Below are positions 36,668-45,707 of a stretch of 64,000 bases of DNA, one piece after another. A program made the translations under genes and the position numbers. Every line of letters starts with the position of its first letter. Within the stretch, counting starts at the first letter, position 1. A model generated the notes under the pieces. That model worked only from the letters and a program-made list of their open reading frames with translations, ran no database searches and was not told the DNA's origin. Origin of the DNA: Enterococcus asini ATCC 700915 (GTDB taxonomy: Bacteria > Bacillota > Bacilli > Lactobacillales > Enterococcaceae); assembly GCF_000407365.1 (NCBI RefSeq), contig NZ_ASVU01000001.1:689001-753000 (forward strand), read 5' to 3'.

Positions 36668-38149
36668 TTAATAAGCATCACAAATCGGTTTTGTTCCCGG
36701 ATAAACCATCCGATAACGCCGGTAAACTTCTTCATAAGCGGCCACCACAGTAGGATCTGGTAGGTACTCTCCAGCATAAGTGACAAAATCCGCGGCACAA
36801 CTGGCCACATTCGGATACCAATTGCAACCTACCGCAGCTAACATGGCTGCTCCCATACCCGGTCCTTGTTCCGTAGTCAAGGTGGTGATTGGTGTGTTGA
36901 AGATGTTGGCTTGCATTTGCAACCACTCTTTGTTTTTCGCACCGCCCCCTACAGAGACGATTTTTGCCAGACCTTCATTGGTGGCCTGAGCCATAATTTC
37001 TTGAGAATCTTTCAAAGAGAAAGTAATCCCCTCTAGCACGCTTCGGGCAAAATGGGACAACCGGTGGTGAATATCCATGCCGATAAAGCTTCCCCGAATC
37101 TTGCTATCGCTGTACGGGGTCCGTTCCCCAACAATGTATGGCGTAAAGAGCAGACCATCACTCCCAGGCGCTACACTGGCAATCTCCCCTAGCAAGGTTT
37201 CAAAGGAGGCTTCTGGGGCAAAGGTATCCTTAAACCAAGACAAGCTGCTTCCCGCCGCTAAAGTAACCCCCATGGAATACGCCACTTCTTCCGCCGCATG
37301 GGCAAATAGATGCAACTTCCCAGCGTACTCTTTTGCGGCGCTGTCTTCATAGCGCAAAAAGACACCACTCGTCCCAATCGAACACATACCAACCCCTGGT
37401 GCAACAATTCCGGCCCCCACTGCGGCACAGGCGTTGTCCGCCCCACCGGCAATCACTTGGACCGCTTGGGTAAAGCCAAAGCACTCTGCCAGCTCAGGTT
37501 TCACCGTGCCTACAACTGCCGTTGAAGCAACCAGTGGCGGTAAAATCGTCGGATCAATGTTCACAGCTTCTAAGATTTCTTGATCCCATTCTTGGGTGTC
37601 TTGATTTAATAGCAGTGTTCCCGCCGCATCGGAGTAATCCATGTGGAATTTCCCAGTCAACCAAAAGCGCAAGTAGTCTTTTGGCAATTGGATTTGCTTC
37701 ACTTGCTGCCAAATCTCCGGCTCGTTTTCTTGTACCCAACGGATTTTCGGCAAGGTAAAGCCTTCTAAAATGACATTTTTCGTATGGTCTAAAACCATGG
37801 GCCCGATTTCCGCCGTCAAAGCTTGACACTGCGCTGTGGTCCGCACATCATTCCATAAAATCGCTGGCCGTAATGGTTGATTGGCTTCATCTAATAAGAC
37901 CAAACTGTGCATCTGACCGGAAAAACTAATTCCTACCAGTTGTTCTTTCAACTCTGGTAGTTGCTTGATTAAATCTGTAAGCACTTGATCGGCTGCCCGC
38001 AACCAATCATTAGGATCTTGTTCACTAAAGCCCACTTGTGGCGTGGACAGAGGATAGCCTTCTGTCGCTTCAGCCACTAATTTTCCCGATTGATCGACCA
38101 CAAGTCCTTTCAATGCGCTAGTCCCAAGGTCAAGTCCGATTACGTACAT
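36668..38149 (-). CDS. xylB: Xylulokinase
   Basis: Phosphorylates D-xylulose to xylulose-5-phosphate. FGGY-family sugar kinase of 493 aa. The N-terminal phosphate loop is IGLDLGTSALKGLVVD, the substrate region is SFSGQMHSLVLLD, and the C-terminal ATP-binding glycines are in VSVGGGAKNKEWLQMQANIF. It follows xylA with a terminator-like hairpin between, so expression may be lower than xylA. Regulated with xylA by XylR and CcpA. Confidence 0.96.
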   Translation of the reverse strand: MYVIGLDLGTSALKGLVVDQSGKLVAEATEGYPLSTPQVGFSEQDPNDWLRAADQVLTDLIKQLPELKEQLVGISFSGQMHSLVLLDEANQPLRPAILWNDVRTTAQCQALTAEIGPMVLDHTKNVILEGFTLPKIRWVQENEPEIWQQVKQIQLPKDYLRFWLTGKFHMDYSDAAGTLLLNQDTQEWDQEILEAVNIDPTILPPLVASTAVVGTVKPELAECFGFTQAVQVIAGGADNACAAVGAGIVAPGVGMCSIGTSGVFLRYEDSAAKEYAGKLHLFAHAAEEVAYSMGVTLAAGSSLSWFKDTFAPEASFETLLGEIASVAPGSDGLLFTPYIVGERTPYSDSKIRGSFIGMDIHHRLSHFARSVLEGITFSLKDSQEIMAQATNEGLAKIVSVGGGAKNKEWLQMQANIFNTPITTLTTEQGPGMGAAMLAAVGCNWYPNVASCAADFVTYAGEYLPDPTVVAAYEEVYRRYRMVYPGTKPICDAY

Positions 38150-38164
38150 AGTATTCCACCTCTT

Positions 38165-38199
38165 TAAAAAAGGAGGATAAACCCAGGCTTACCCTCCTT
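38165..38199 (-). terminator. Terminator-like hairpin between xylA and xylB
   Basis: On the minus strand AAGGAGG..TAA pairs with TTTA..CCTCCTT and runs into TTTTTT. The sequestered GGAGG is not the xylB ribosome site. Confidence 0.72.
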
Positions 38200-38213
38200 C
38201 TGTCATTATTTTT

Positions 38214-39521
38214 TTAAACCAAGTAGTCGTTTAAGCAAGATTTCACGTACTCAATATGACTGGATTCGACTTTGATGTCTTTCAAACCTAACGCGTATTC
38301 GGTCAAGCTTTCCAAGTCTTCTTGATCGCTGATGATCTTTTCACCGATGCCTTCATGGAAGCTAGCATAGCGTTTTTCTTTCAAATCATCGAAGAAACGG
38401 TCTTCTTTTAATTTTGCCGCTGCTTTCAAGCCCCGAGCAAAAGTATCCATCCCGGCAATATGCGCCAAGAATAAGTCTTCCATTTCAAAGCTGGAACGAC
38501 GAACTTTCGAGTCAAAGTTAATGCCCCCTGGTGCAATCCCGCCATTTTCCAAGACACCGTACATGGCCAAGGTCACATCGTAAACATTTGTTGGGAATTC
38601 GTCTGTATCCCAGCCTAAAAGCACATCCCCTTGGTTAGCATCCAGTGAACCTAGCGCATGATTGATTCGTGCCACTTCGATTTCGTGCTCGAAGGTATGC
38701 CCTGCTAGCGTCGCATGGTTTGCTTCCAAGTTTAGCTTGAAGTCGCCTTCTAAGCCATATTTTTGGATGAATTGCAAAGTTGTCGCTGCGTCAAAGTCGT
38801 ATTGGTGTTTGCTTGGTTCTTTTGGTTTTGGTTCCAATAAGAATTGTGGTTTGTGGCCGATTTTTTCACCATAAGCAATCGCCATTTTGAATAAGCGAGC
38901 AATATTATCCTGTTCAAAGCCCATGTCAGTATTCAACAAGGTTTCGTAGCCTTCACGACCGCCCCAGAAGACATAGTTTTCACCGCCGAGTTTTTTAGAG
39001 ATATCCAAACCTTTTTTCACTTGAGCTGCCGCATAAGCGAAGACATCCGCATTATTCGTAGAAGCTGCCCCATTTACATAGCGGGGATGGCTAAACATAT
39101 TCGCGGTATTCCACAACAATTTGATCCCAGTACGATCCATGTGTTCTTTAATCAAGTCTGTGATTTCATCTAAGTTTTGATAGAATTCTTCCAAGCTGTC
39201 CCCTTCAGGAGCGATATCTACATCATGGAAGCAGAAGTATTCTGCCCCTAGTTTTTCCAGAATTTCAAAGAAAGCTTCTACGCGATTGCGTGCCGTTTCC
39301 ATTTCAGTAGCGCCAAACCAAGTCCGTTGGTTTGTAGGATTACCAAAAGGATCGCTACCATCTTGCGTCATGGTATGCCAGTAGGCTACTGCAAAACGCA
39401 AATGTTCCTTCATGGTTTTGCCGGCAACCACTTCTTCAGGGTTATAGTGACGAAAAGCAAAGGGATTTTTAGTTTTGGTTCCTTCATATTGAATCTTCGC
39501 TACATTTGGAAAATAACTCAT
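38214..39521 (-). CDS. xylA: Xylose isomerase
   Basis: Converts D-xylose to D-xylulose. 435 aa, the long (type II) form. The catalytic His is in [13 protein letters not shown] near residue 100, and the metal and substrate residues are in [31 protein letters not shown] and [21 protein letters not shown] precedes the start. First gene of the xyl operon; control elements are visible just upstream (39551-39616). Confidence 0.97.
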   Translation of the reverse strand: MSYFPNVAKIQYEGTKTKNPFAFRHYNPEEVVAGKTMKEHLRFAVAYWHTMTQDGSDPFGNPTNQRTWFGATEMETARNRVEAFFEILEKLGAEYFCFHDVDIAPEGDSLEEFYQNLDEITDLIKEHMDRTGIKLLWNTANMFSHPRYVNGAASTNNADVFAYAAAQVKKGLDISKKLGGENYVFWGGREGYETLLNTDMGFEQDNIARLFKMAIAYGEKIGHKPQFLLEPKPKEPSKHQYDFDAATTLQFIQKYGLEGDFKLNLEANHATLAGHTFEHEIEVARINHALGSLDANQGDVLLGWDTDEFPTNVYDVTLAMYGVLENGGIAPGGINFDSKVRRSSFEMEDLFLAHIAGMDTFARGLKAAAKLKEDRFFDDLKEKRYASFHEGIGEKIISDQEDLESLTEYALGLKDIKVESSHIEYVKSCLNDYLV

Positions 39522-39550
39522 TCCTAATTCCTCCTAAATAAAGGTTTTTA

Positions 39551-39616
39551 TTAGTTCGTTCTTTTTACGAACTAACTCTACAGGAACATTGTAGTCGCTT
39601 ACAATCAAAAGGTCAA
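39551..39616 (-). promoter_or_regulatory. xylA promoter with XylR operator and cre site
   Basis: On the minus strand -35 TTGACC (39611-39616), 17 nt, -10 TACAAT (39588-39593). A cre (TGTAAGCGACTACA, 39590-39603) lies in the spacer. Downstream of the -10 is a perfect palindrome, TTAGTTCGT-N7-ACGAACTAA (39551-39575), which matches the XylR operator layout. Confidence 0.92.
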
Positions 39617-39699
39617 GAGAAAAACTAGAATTTTTTTATTCCTTGCTAAACTTACCAGGAGTAGCATTTTCGGCTATTCTCTTCATTCAGAAAAAAGAC

Positions 39700-39728
39700 T
39701 GGCAAAAAAAGCCAATTCCCTATACAAT
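39700..39728 (+). promoter_or_regulatory. Possible xylR promoter
   Basis: TACAAT (39723-39728) has a weak -35-like TGGCAA (39700-39705) at 17 nt. Confidence 0.4.
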
Positions 39729-39776
39729 AAAAGAAGTAAATTTATCAACTAAATTAACGTGAAGGAATCGATGGTT

Positions 39777-40940
39777 ATGACATTATTAGCCTACTCCCCA
39801 CGCACAGCGAACGAAACCCTGTGTTTGGAATACATCATGAATCAACAAAATCTCTCCCGGGCGGATCTGGCCACCCTGACAGGCCTTACCAAAGCCACCG
39901 TTTCCGGCATCATCAAAAAACTCATTGAAGACCAATTGGTGATTGAAACCGGTATTGGTGAATCCAGTAATGTGGGGGGACGAAAACCCATTAACCTCCA
40001 ATTCAATGGACAAGCAGGCCTTTCTATTGCCATCGATGTCGGCTATAACTATGTTAATGGTCTGCTAAGCTACTTAGATGGGGAAGAGATTGCTATAATT
40101 CAAGAAAAGCCGATCCCTTTAAATGAAGATACCATCCAAACATATTTTCAAGAGATCTTCAATACCTTTAGCAAAGTAGCTCCCGAAACCGTCTATGGAG
40201 TTGTCGGAGTGGTTATCGCCGTTCACGGGCCAGTTTTTCATGGGGACATTCTCTTTACCCCACACTATAACTTAGACCAGATCCCTTTCCGGCAAATAGC
40301 CGAAAGCCTGACCGACTACCCAGTTTACTTTGAGAATGAAGCCAATCTCTCGGCCCTAGGGGAATACAGCTTCACGTCCACCTCCTCTAGTCTGATTTGC
40401 GTTAACATGCACAGTGGGATTGGGTCCGGAATCGTACAAAACGGCCATCTGCAAGTAGGCTCCCATGGTGTTGCCGGCGAAATTGGACACCAAATCGTCG
40501 TCTTAGATGGTACCCCTTGCCGCTGTGGCAATCACGGCTGTCTGGAAATGTACGCTGCCAATAAAGTCTGCTTCGAGCATTTTGCTACGATTAAAGCCAT
40601 GGAATATGTCAATGCCATCATTCTGCGGGAGTACTACCGCAATCAAGATGCAGATGCCTTAGCCGTGGTGGCGGAAAACGTCCGCTACTTAAGCATCGGC
40701 ATCAACAATCTGATCGCTCACTACGATCCCAAGGTCATCGTCTTAAACAGTTCCCTATACCGAGAAATCCCTGAAATGATTGCGCTACTTCAGGACTCTT
40801 TACACAGCCATTTCGCTAAAAAAGTCATTTTACGCAACAGCCATCTGCAAGAAAAAGCGACTTTACTCGGTGGTTTGGTCTTGAACTTGCAACACTTTTT
40901 AGCCATCGAACAAGTCCGCTTCACCGAAACAAATAGCTAA
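39777..40940 (+). CDS. xylR: Xylose repressor XylR (ROK family)
   Basis: Represses xylAB in the absence of xylose. N-terminal winged helix (NLSRADLATLTGLTKATVSGIIKKL) followed by the ROK sugar-kinase-like domain with the zinc motif CRCGNHGCLEMYA near residue 250. The start is uncertain: ATG 39777 (10 nt after AAGGA) or ATG 39771; the longest frame opens with GTG at 39759. About 388 aa. It diverges from xylA and the operator lies between them. Confidence 0.95.
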   Translation: MTLLAYSPRTANETLCLEYIMNQQNLSRADLATLTGLTKATVSGIIKKLIEDQLVIETGIGESSNVGGRKPINLQFNGQAGLSIAIDVGYNYVNGLLSYLDGEEIAIIQEKPIPLNEDTIQTYFQEIFNTFSKVAPETVYGVVGVVIAVHGPVFHGDILFTPHYNLDQIPFRQIAESLTDYPVYFENEANLSALGEYSFTSTSSSLICVNMHSGIGSGIVQNGHLQVGSHGVAGEIGHQIVVLDGTPCRCGNHGCLEMYAANKVCFEHFATIKAMEYVNAIILREYYRNQDADALAVVAENVRYLSIGINNLIAHYDPKVIVLNSSLYREIPEMIALLQDSLHSHFAKKVILRNSHLQEKATLLGGLVLNLQHFLAIEQVRFTETNS

Positions 40941-40951
40941 AAAACTAAAAC

Positions 40952-41329
40952 GGACTGTGTCGGTAGTTGAGTCACCGTCCTGCGAACCGAACAATACCAA
41001 ACGTGAGACGCAAGCAAAAGAAGGCTATCTTCCAATAGAAACATTGGAAGACAGCCTTCTTTTCATTGCTAAAAATTTCAAACGCTGACTAACCTTGATT
41101 ACATCAAGCTAAGTCAGCGTAATTGCTAGTTGAACTTAGCGGTTTTTGCTTAGCTCAACTGTACTAGGCGACTGCAAGGAGCGTAGCCCTACTTTTTCTC
41201 TTTACACGTATGGTAATGTTCTCTCTTCAGACTCTGACACAACGAATGTCATAGATTTTCCTTATCTGTATATTTTTTATTAATAACAGTTAAGCCCGTT
41301 CGCTGTTTACTACTTGAAAATTACTTATA
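40952..41329. repeat. Structured intergenic repeat, copy 2
   Basis: Same orientation as 29676-30029. Stem-loops at 41016-41063, 41083-41119 and 41128-41160 match those of copy 1 in position and arm length, and the block from about 40989 to 41215 is nearly identical. It lies between xylR and the azoreductase gene, which face each other; the first hairpin with T4 could also end xylR. Confidence 0.88.
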
Positions 41330-41360
41330 CAAAGTCCTGTTTTTAATCCCTAAGTCTGGC

Positions 41361-41981
41361 TTAGTTGATAGATTTTGCCAATGCAGCGACTTTTTCCATA
41401 CCGGCAGTCACGATTGCTTCTGTTTGTGCTGGATCGGCATTGTGGCCTTCGATGATGATTTCATCGGTGATTTCCATGCCGAACATGCCACCGAAAACTT
41501 TTTCCATATACGTAACGGAGTTTTCCATAACGCTAGCATCGCCGGAGTAAATCCCGCCCCGAGCGTTTAACAAGATGATTTTCTTATCTTTAAGCAGTTG
41601 GTTCATGGAGCCGTCTGCATTGTAAGAGAAAGTGAAACCAGCTTGGAAGATGTAGTCAATATAAGTATGCAATGCGGCTGGAATGGACAAGTTCCACATT
41701 GGGAAGGCGAAGACGATCACATCAGCGGCAGCGAATTTATCCATCGCTTCTTGGCGGACTGCCATTAAAGTTGCTTCTTTTGTAGTTAACGCTTCTCCTT
41801 CTGCCCCTTTGGCAAAAGCGTTGAATAAGTCTTGGCCGATATAAGGCATTTCTTGTGCGAAGACATCGAAAGTCGTCACATTATTGGTTGTTTGATCGAT
41901 ATTTTCCATAAAGGTGTTGTACATTGCAGTAGAAACACCGTCCGGACGATTATTGGCTTTTACGACTAAAATATTGCTCAT
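41361..41981 (-). CDS. azoR: FMN-dependent NADH:quinone oxidoreductase / azoreductase
   Basis: 206-aa flavodoxin-fold enzyme that reduces quinones and azo compounds with NADH. FAFPMWNLSIPAALHTYIDYIF carries the conserved FMN-binding PMWN motif; LLNARGGIYSG follows. AAAGGAG precedes the start. It probably detoxifies quinones. A palindrome at 42022-42036 in its promoter region suggests control by a quinone/diamide sensor. Confidence 0.92.
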   Translation of the reverse strand: MSNILVVKANNRPDGVSTAMYNTFMENIDQTTNNVTTFDVFAQEMPYIGQDLFNAFAKGAEGEALTTKEATLMAVRQEAMDKFAAADVIVFAFPMWNLSIPAALHTYIDYIFQAGFTFSYNADGSMNQLLKDKKIILLNARGGIYSGDASVMENSVTYMEKVFGGMFGMEITDEIIIEGHNADPAQTEAIVTAGMEKVAALAKSIN

Positions 41982-42021
41982 GTTGTTGCGCTCCTTTTTT
42001 TCTGATCGATAGTTTGTTTTA

Positions 42022-42036
42022 CTTACAAAATGTAAG
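42022..42036. promoter_or_regulatory. Palindromic operator candidate upstream of azoR
   Basis: CTTACA-AAA-TGTAAG is a perfect inverted repeat about 41 nt before the azoR start. Similar TTAC/GTAA palindromes serve HxlR/MarR-type quinone sensors. Confidence 0.5.
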
Positions 42037-42083
42037 GTACACTATTTTCGAAAGGGGCTCAACTAATCTGCTCACATACCCAC

Positions 42084-42115
42084 TAAAAAAATCGGACCCG
42101 CTGTGGGCCCGATTT
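42084..42115 (-). terminator. Terminator after the TetR-type gene
   Basis: On the minus strand AATCGGGCCC pairs with GGGTCCGATT (one G-U) around a 5-nt loop, followed by T7. Confidence 0.88.
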
Positions 42116-42218
42116 CACTGGTATTCTCTTTAACTGGTACTCTTACGCTATTTTTCTCTTAAAAAGGCGGCTTCAGCCCTTTAGAAATCAGTAGCGATTT
42201 CCCTCACAAGCAATGGCC

Positions 42219-42633
42219 TTAGTGCGTTTTTTCCACATTAACTGTGACTAATTGGTTTAGCTGAGGTTGCAATAAACTACCTAGTTCTACTGATGCGTGG
42301 TGGTTTTTTTGTTGCTTTTGCCAAACCGTGGCTCCGATTAAAAGCGCTAAAAAGGCATCATGGGCTTCTTTTAAATCAGGATTGCCTTCCTTCTCCTCAA
42401 CATTACAAAGAGATTTAAACAGCTCGTAGGAACACTGATTGACACATTCCGCGACACTGTCATCTCGCTTCTTTGTCAAAAAAAATGGAGTCAAACTGTT
42501 TGTAAAGAGGCTGCGTACTCATTTCCATATATGCAGCCAAATTTCTTGCGGTAACATTGCGAAAGCCATTTTGGATGATATAGCGTTTCGTCTGGGACAA
42601 GATCATTCGTCGCGTGTACACAACTCTTCTCAT
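42219..42633 (-). pseudogene. TetR/AcrR-type regulator, frameshifted at a T8 run
   Basis: From the ATG at 42633 (GGAGGG upstream) the frame reads a TetR helix-turn-helix: NGFRNVTARNLAAYMEMSTQ then PLYKQF. It then breaks at eight T (minus strand; 42478-42485). Removing one T gives DSIFLTKKRDDSVAEC and continues to the stop at 42219. The joined product is about 137 aa, shorter than usual TetR proteins (about 190 aa), so the ligand domain may also be eroded. Either decayed, phase-variable, or a homopolymer sequencing error. Confidence 0.78.
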
Positions 42634-42888
42634 AGGCCACCCTCCAAGATTCAACTCACGTGCTTGCTCTTAAAATCCGGTAAATCGCTTTACCGCCCCG
42701 CTTGCTTCACACGTAAATATGCATTTGCGCCCCTTTTCCATCTCTTTTTTCAAATGTTCCCATGAGTAGCACAGGGGCCTTCTCTTTTATTCTACTTAGG
42801 TAGCTTCAGTATTTCAACCAAATTCATCATTTTTCAATAAAAGTTCAAGGCTTTCTTGATGAAAAATCACGTTTTTTTCCCATTAACA
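42634..42888. other. Gene-free stretch between TetR-type gene and PTS terminator
   Basis: No credible coding frame, RNA motif or repeat is visible; the plus-strand frame here is antisense spill-over from the TetR-type gene. Confidence 0.5.
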
Positions 42889-42921
42889 CAAAAAGTTCCA
42901 GGCGGATAAACGCCTGGAACG
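42889..42921 (-). terminator. Terminator of the mannose-family PTS operon
   Basis: On the minus strand GTTCCAGGCG pairs with CGCCTGGAAC around a 6-nt loop, followed by T5. Confidence 0.92.
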
Positions 42922-42934
42922 TTTGTATTTATGA

Positions 42935-43741
42935 TTACGCTAAGATACCTAGTGCACTCAAAGCAATGGAAAGAACTAAGATAATCAAGATTACCCGAGT
43001 TGAGTTCAATTTCTTTTGGCCTAGCATCCAGTATGTCAAAGCAACCAATAAAACGGGTACCATAGCTGGCAAGATGGAATCCAATGTATCTTGCAAGACT
43101 AATTCCACTCCGTCGTGTTTGTAAACGAAAGGTACAGAAGCTTTTACCACGGAAGGAATCAAAGCACCGATAACGGTAACCCCTAAAACCGTAGCGGCAT
43201 TAGTGAAAGCGGAAAGTTGGTTCTTCAAAGTCGTAACCAATTTTACCCCTTGGTTATACCCCAGTGGCAATAACGCTGCCCGACCGAAGAGCAATGCCAC
43301 GTTGGCAATAATCCAGATGACACAACCGATAATGGAACCACTTTGAGCCAAAGTTCCGGCGATGGAACCAAAGATCGTGCCCCAAATAACGTGGAACAAG
43401 GAATCCCCTACACCGGCCAAAGAACCCATCAAAGCGGTTTTCAAAGCGGCCACGGTGTCTTTTGATTTGTAGCCATCTTGTTCTTCAATGGCCACGTCAA
43501 TCCCCATGATCAAGTTCCCAAAAATCGCATTGGTATTAAAGAATTGATTGTGGACCCGCATCATGTCTTGCATTTGTGCTTCGTCATGGCCGTACAATTT
43601 TTTCAAGACTGGCAAAATCCCGTATAGATAACCAGAACTCATCATCCGTTCATAGTTCCAGTTTAACTGACTTCCTAAAATATAGCGCCAGCTGATTTGG
43701 TTTAAGTCTTTTTTCGTGATCTTTTGATTACTCATCACCAT
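42935..43741 (-). CDS. PTS mannose/fructose/sorbose-family IID component
   Basis: Membrane subunit that with IIC forms the sugar channel. 268 aa; the family block LGSQLNWNYERMMSSGYLYG is near residue 25, and the C-terminal part has several helices. The start is taken at 43741, 5 nt after GGAGG; ATG 43735 is an alternative. It overlaps the IIC stop (43728), showing translational coupling. Confidence 0.92.
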   Translation of the reverse strand: MVMSNQKITKKDLNQISWRYILGSQLNWNYERMMSSGYLYGILPVLKKLYGHDEAQMQDMMRVHNQFFNTNAIFGNLIMGIDVAIEEQDGYKSKDTVAALKTALMGSLAGVGDSLFHVIWGTIFGSIAGTLAQSGSIIGCVIWIIANVALLFGRAALLPLGYNQGVKLVTTLKNQLSAFTNAATVLGVTVIGALIPSVVKASVPFVYKHDGVELVLQDTLDSILPAMVPVLLVALTYWMLGQKKLNSTRVILIILVLSIALSALGILA

Positions 43742-44531
43742 CAATGCCTCCTTCAAAAGTTCCTGCGTTTGTGGTCACTTGGGCAGCGTCACTTGCGTTA
43801 GCTTTTTCTTTATCCTTTGCAAAGATCAACATTGCGGCTACGACACCAACGATGGAAACCCCAAGCATTGGTACTTGCAAGTAAGCCGCCAAGAAGAATC
43901 CGACCAATAGGAAAGGAATGTACTGTTTGGTTGGCAAATAGCGCAACAAAATCCCAATCCCGACTACCGGCATAACCCCACCGGCTGTTTTCAAACCGTT
44001 CATCAACCCTTCCGGCATGTTGTCCGTTACGGTAGTTACTACAGCATCCCCTGCTAAAAGCATTAGCAAAATCGGAATCGCCCGAGACAAGCCCCACAAT
44101 ACAGAACCGGATAATACCAAGCGAGGAATCCGATTAACTTTCATTTCATCGATGGCTTTGTCCACCCGGTGAAGTAAGAAGACATTGGAGAAACGAGCGA
44201 CTACGTCTAGTTGCAACATCAAAAGCGAAACAGGCACTGCTAACCCAATCCCGTATTCCGCACCTTTACCGGAAAGAACCGCAAAGACTGTCCCCAAAAC
44301 CGCCCCGGTAAAGTAATCCGGTACCGAAGCGCCCCCAAAGGCCGCAATCCCTAAACGCATCAACTGTAAGGTCCCACCGACCATCAAACCAAGTTCTAAG
44401 TCCCCCATAATCAAACCAGAAACCATCCCGGCAATCGCTGGTTGGGTCAATGTATTTGAAATAAATGAATCATTAATGGAAATATACGAGTAAATCGTAA
44501 TCAAAATAATTTGGTAAACTGCTAAATGCAT
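43728..44531 (-). CDS. PTS mannose/fructose/sorbose-family IIC component
   Basis: Polytopic permease (267 aa) of a mannose-family PTS; typical blocks are GLIMGDLELGLMVGGTLQLM and DYFTGAVLGTVFAVLSG. AAGGAGG lies before the start. It lies 16 nt after the IIAB gene. Given the linked GH35 and GH88 genes the likely substrate is a galactoside or uronic-acid-containing disaccharide, not mannose; this is inference from context. Confidence 0.92.
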   Translation of the reverse strand: MHLAVYQIILITIYSYISINDSFISNTLTQPAIAGMVSGLIMGDLELGLMVGGTLQLMRLGIAAFGGASVPDYFTGAVLGTVFAVLSGKGAEYGIGLAVPVSLLMLQLDVVARFSNVFLLHRVDKAIDEMKVNRIPRLVLSGSVLWGLSRAIPILLMLLAGDAVVTTVTDNMPEGLMNGLKTAGGVMPVVGIGILLRYLPTKQYIPFLLVGFFLAAYLQVPMLGVSIVGVVAAMLIFAKDKEKANASDAAQVTTNAGTFEGGIDGDE

Positions 44532-44547
44532 GATTGCTTCCTCCTTC

Positions 44548-45486
44548 TTAGCTCCGTAGTTTTTCCATAAAATCTACGACTGGATCGTTTGGTACTCGTT
44601 GTGCCGTGATTTTGATTTGACGTTTGGCAATGTCTTCAAAAACCGCTTCTTCTGCTTCGGTCACTTGGATACTCTTTGTGACTTCTCTGGTGCCTTCTTT
44701 GTAGCTCATGTTGCCGACGTTTACCGTAGTCAACTCACCACCGGCTTCCAAGTAGCGCAAGACATCTGTTGGGTTTTTAAATAGTAGAAAAATCCGTTGA
44801 GCGCCGTATTTGCCGGCTTGGACATTTTTCGCTGCTTCTGCCACGGTTAAAACGGACAAGCGCATGGAGGACGGTGCTGCCATTCGCAAAGAAGATTTTT
44901 GCAAAGGATCCTTTGCCGCCTCGTCGTTAATCACGATGATCCGTTGAGTATTCAAGCTAGTGGACCAGATTCCCGCCACTTGACCATGAATCAAACGTTC
45001 ATCAATCCGGACGTTGACGATATTGGCTTTCCCTGCATAAGCTTGGTATTGAGCCAAATCATCTGTTGCCGGTGCAGCTGCCGTAGTTTCTACCACTTCC
45101 TCAGTGGTCGCTGACATTTCTACTTTCACGTCTGCCACCGCTCCTTTGGCCGCTTTGACCAATTCAGCAGGAGTTGCTTGGGTATTTAAGGTTGCTTCAA
45201 TTACTAAAGGCAACGACATCCCCGCTAGGATTGCCACCTGATCATCTTCCAAATAATTCCGCAGGGACACGTTACACGGGGTCCCTCCTAGCAGATCAGC
45301 AATGATTAAAGTCGAGCCGTTAAGGGTTTTCATTTCTGCTTGTAAATCGGCTTCGAACTGACGATCATCTCCGTCTGGCTTTAATGAAACGACATATACG
45401 TGATCTTGCTTCCCTACGATCATCTCTAGGGTGGCTTTCACACCAGCTGCCATCTGGCCATGGCTGACCAATACGATGTTTTCCAT
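44548..45486 (-). CDS. PTS mannose-family fused IIAB component
   Basis: Cytosolic phosphotransfer protein of about 312 aa. The IIA domain (residues 1-125) has its phosphorylated His in LVSHGQMAAG. A Thr/Ala/Glu-rich linker follows (about 130-150). The IIB domain has its His in IDERLIHGQVAGIW. Fusion of IIA and IIB as in ManL/ManX. The start at 45486 is 7 nt after GGGAGG; a second ATG at 45489 is possible. First gene of the PTS operon, divergent from gntR. Confidence 0.93.
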   Translation of the reverse strand: MENIVLVSHGQMAAGVKATLEMIVGKQDHVYVVSLKPDGDDRQFEADLQAEMKTLNGSTLIIADLLGGTPCNVSLRNYLEDDQVAILAGMSLPLVIEATLNTQATPAELVKAAKGAVADVKVEMSATTEEVVETTAAAPATDDLAQYQAYAGKANIVNVRIDERLIHGQVAGIWSTSLNTQRIIVINDEAAKDPLQKSSLRMAAPSSMRLSVLTVAEAAKNVQAGKYGAQRIFLLFKNPTDVLRYLEAGGELTTVNVGNMSYKEGTREVTKSIQVTEAEEAVFEDIAKRQIKITAQRVPNDPVVDFMEKLRS

Positions 45487-45514
45487 CATTTTCCCTCCCG
45501 TATTCATTTCACTT

Positions 45515-45527
45515 TGTTAACTTAACA
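45515..45527. promoter_or_regulatory. Operator candidate before the PTS operon
   Basis: TGTTAA-C-TTAACA is a perfect palindrome 28 nt upstream of the IIAB start. A related TTAAC/GTTAA cluster precedes the GH88 gene (49388-49407), which suggests one shared GntR site type. Confidence 0.5.
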
Positions 45528-45598
45528 TATCATCTTTTGAACAAACCCACTATACCACATCTTAACCCCCAGGTAAACCTAACATCTTAATATATTAT

Positions 45599-45647
45599 AA
45601 TTTCTCCAAAAAACCCGCATTTTTGTAATTTCCCCCCTGGAGAAATT
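45599..45647. repeat. Inverted repeat in the gntR/PTS intergenic region
   Basis: AATTTCTCCA (45599-45608) and TGGAGAAATT (45638-45647) are perfect complements 29 nt apart, next to a minus-strand TATAAT (45594-45599). It may be an operator pair or a loop site. Confidence 0.5.
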
Positions 45648-45707
45648 GCTTCCATTGACTTGACATGTTATCCTTAAAAGAGCAGATTGATTGGGAGGTG
45701 AACCCCT

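Noticed and set aside
42439-42765. 108-codon plus-strand frame
   Set aside because: Antisense to the frameshifted TetR-type gene and continuing into non-coding DNA without a ribosome site.
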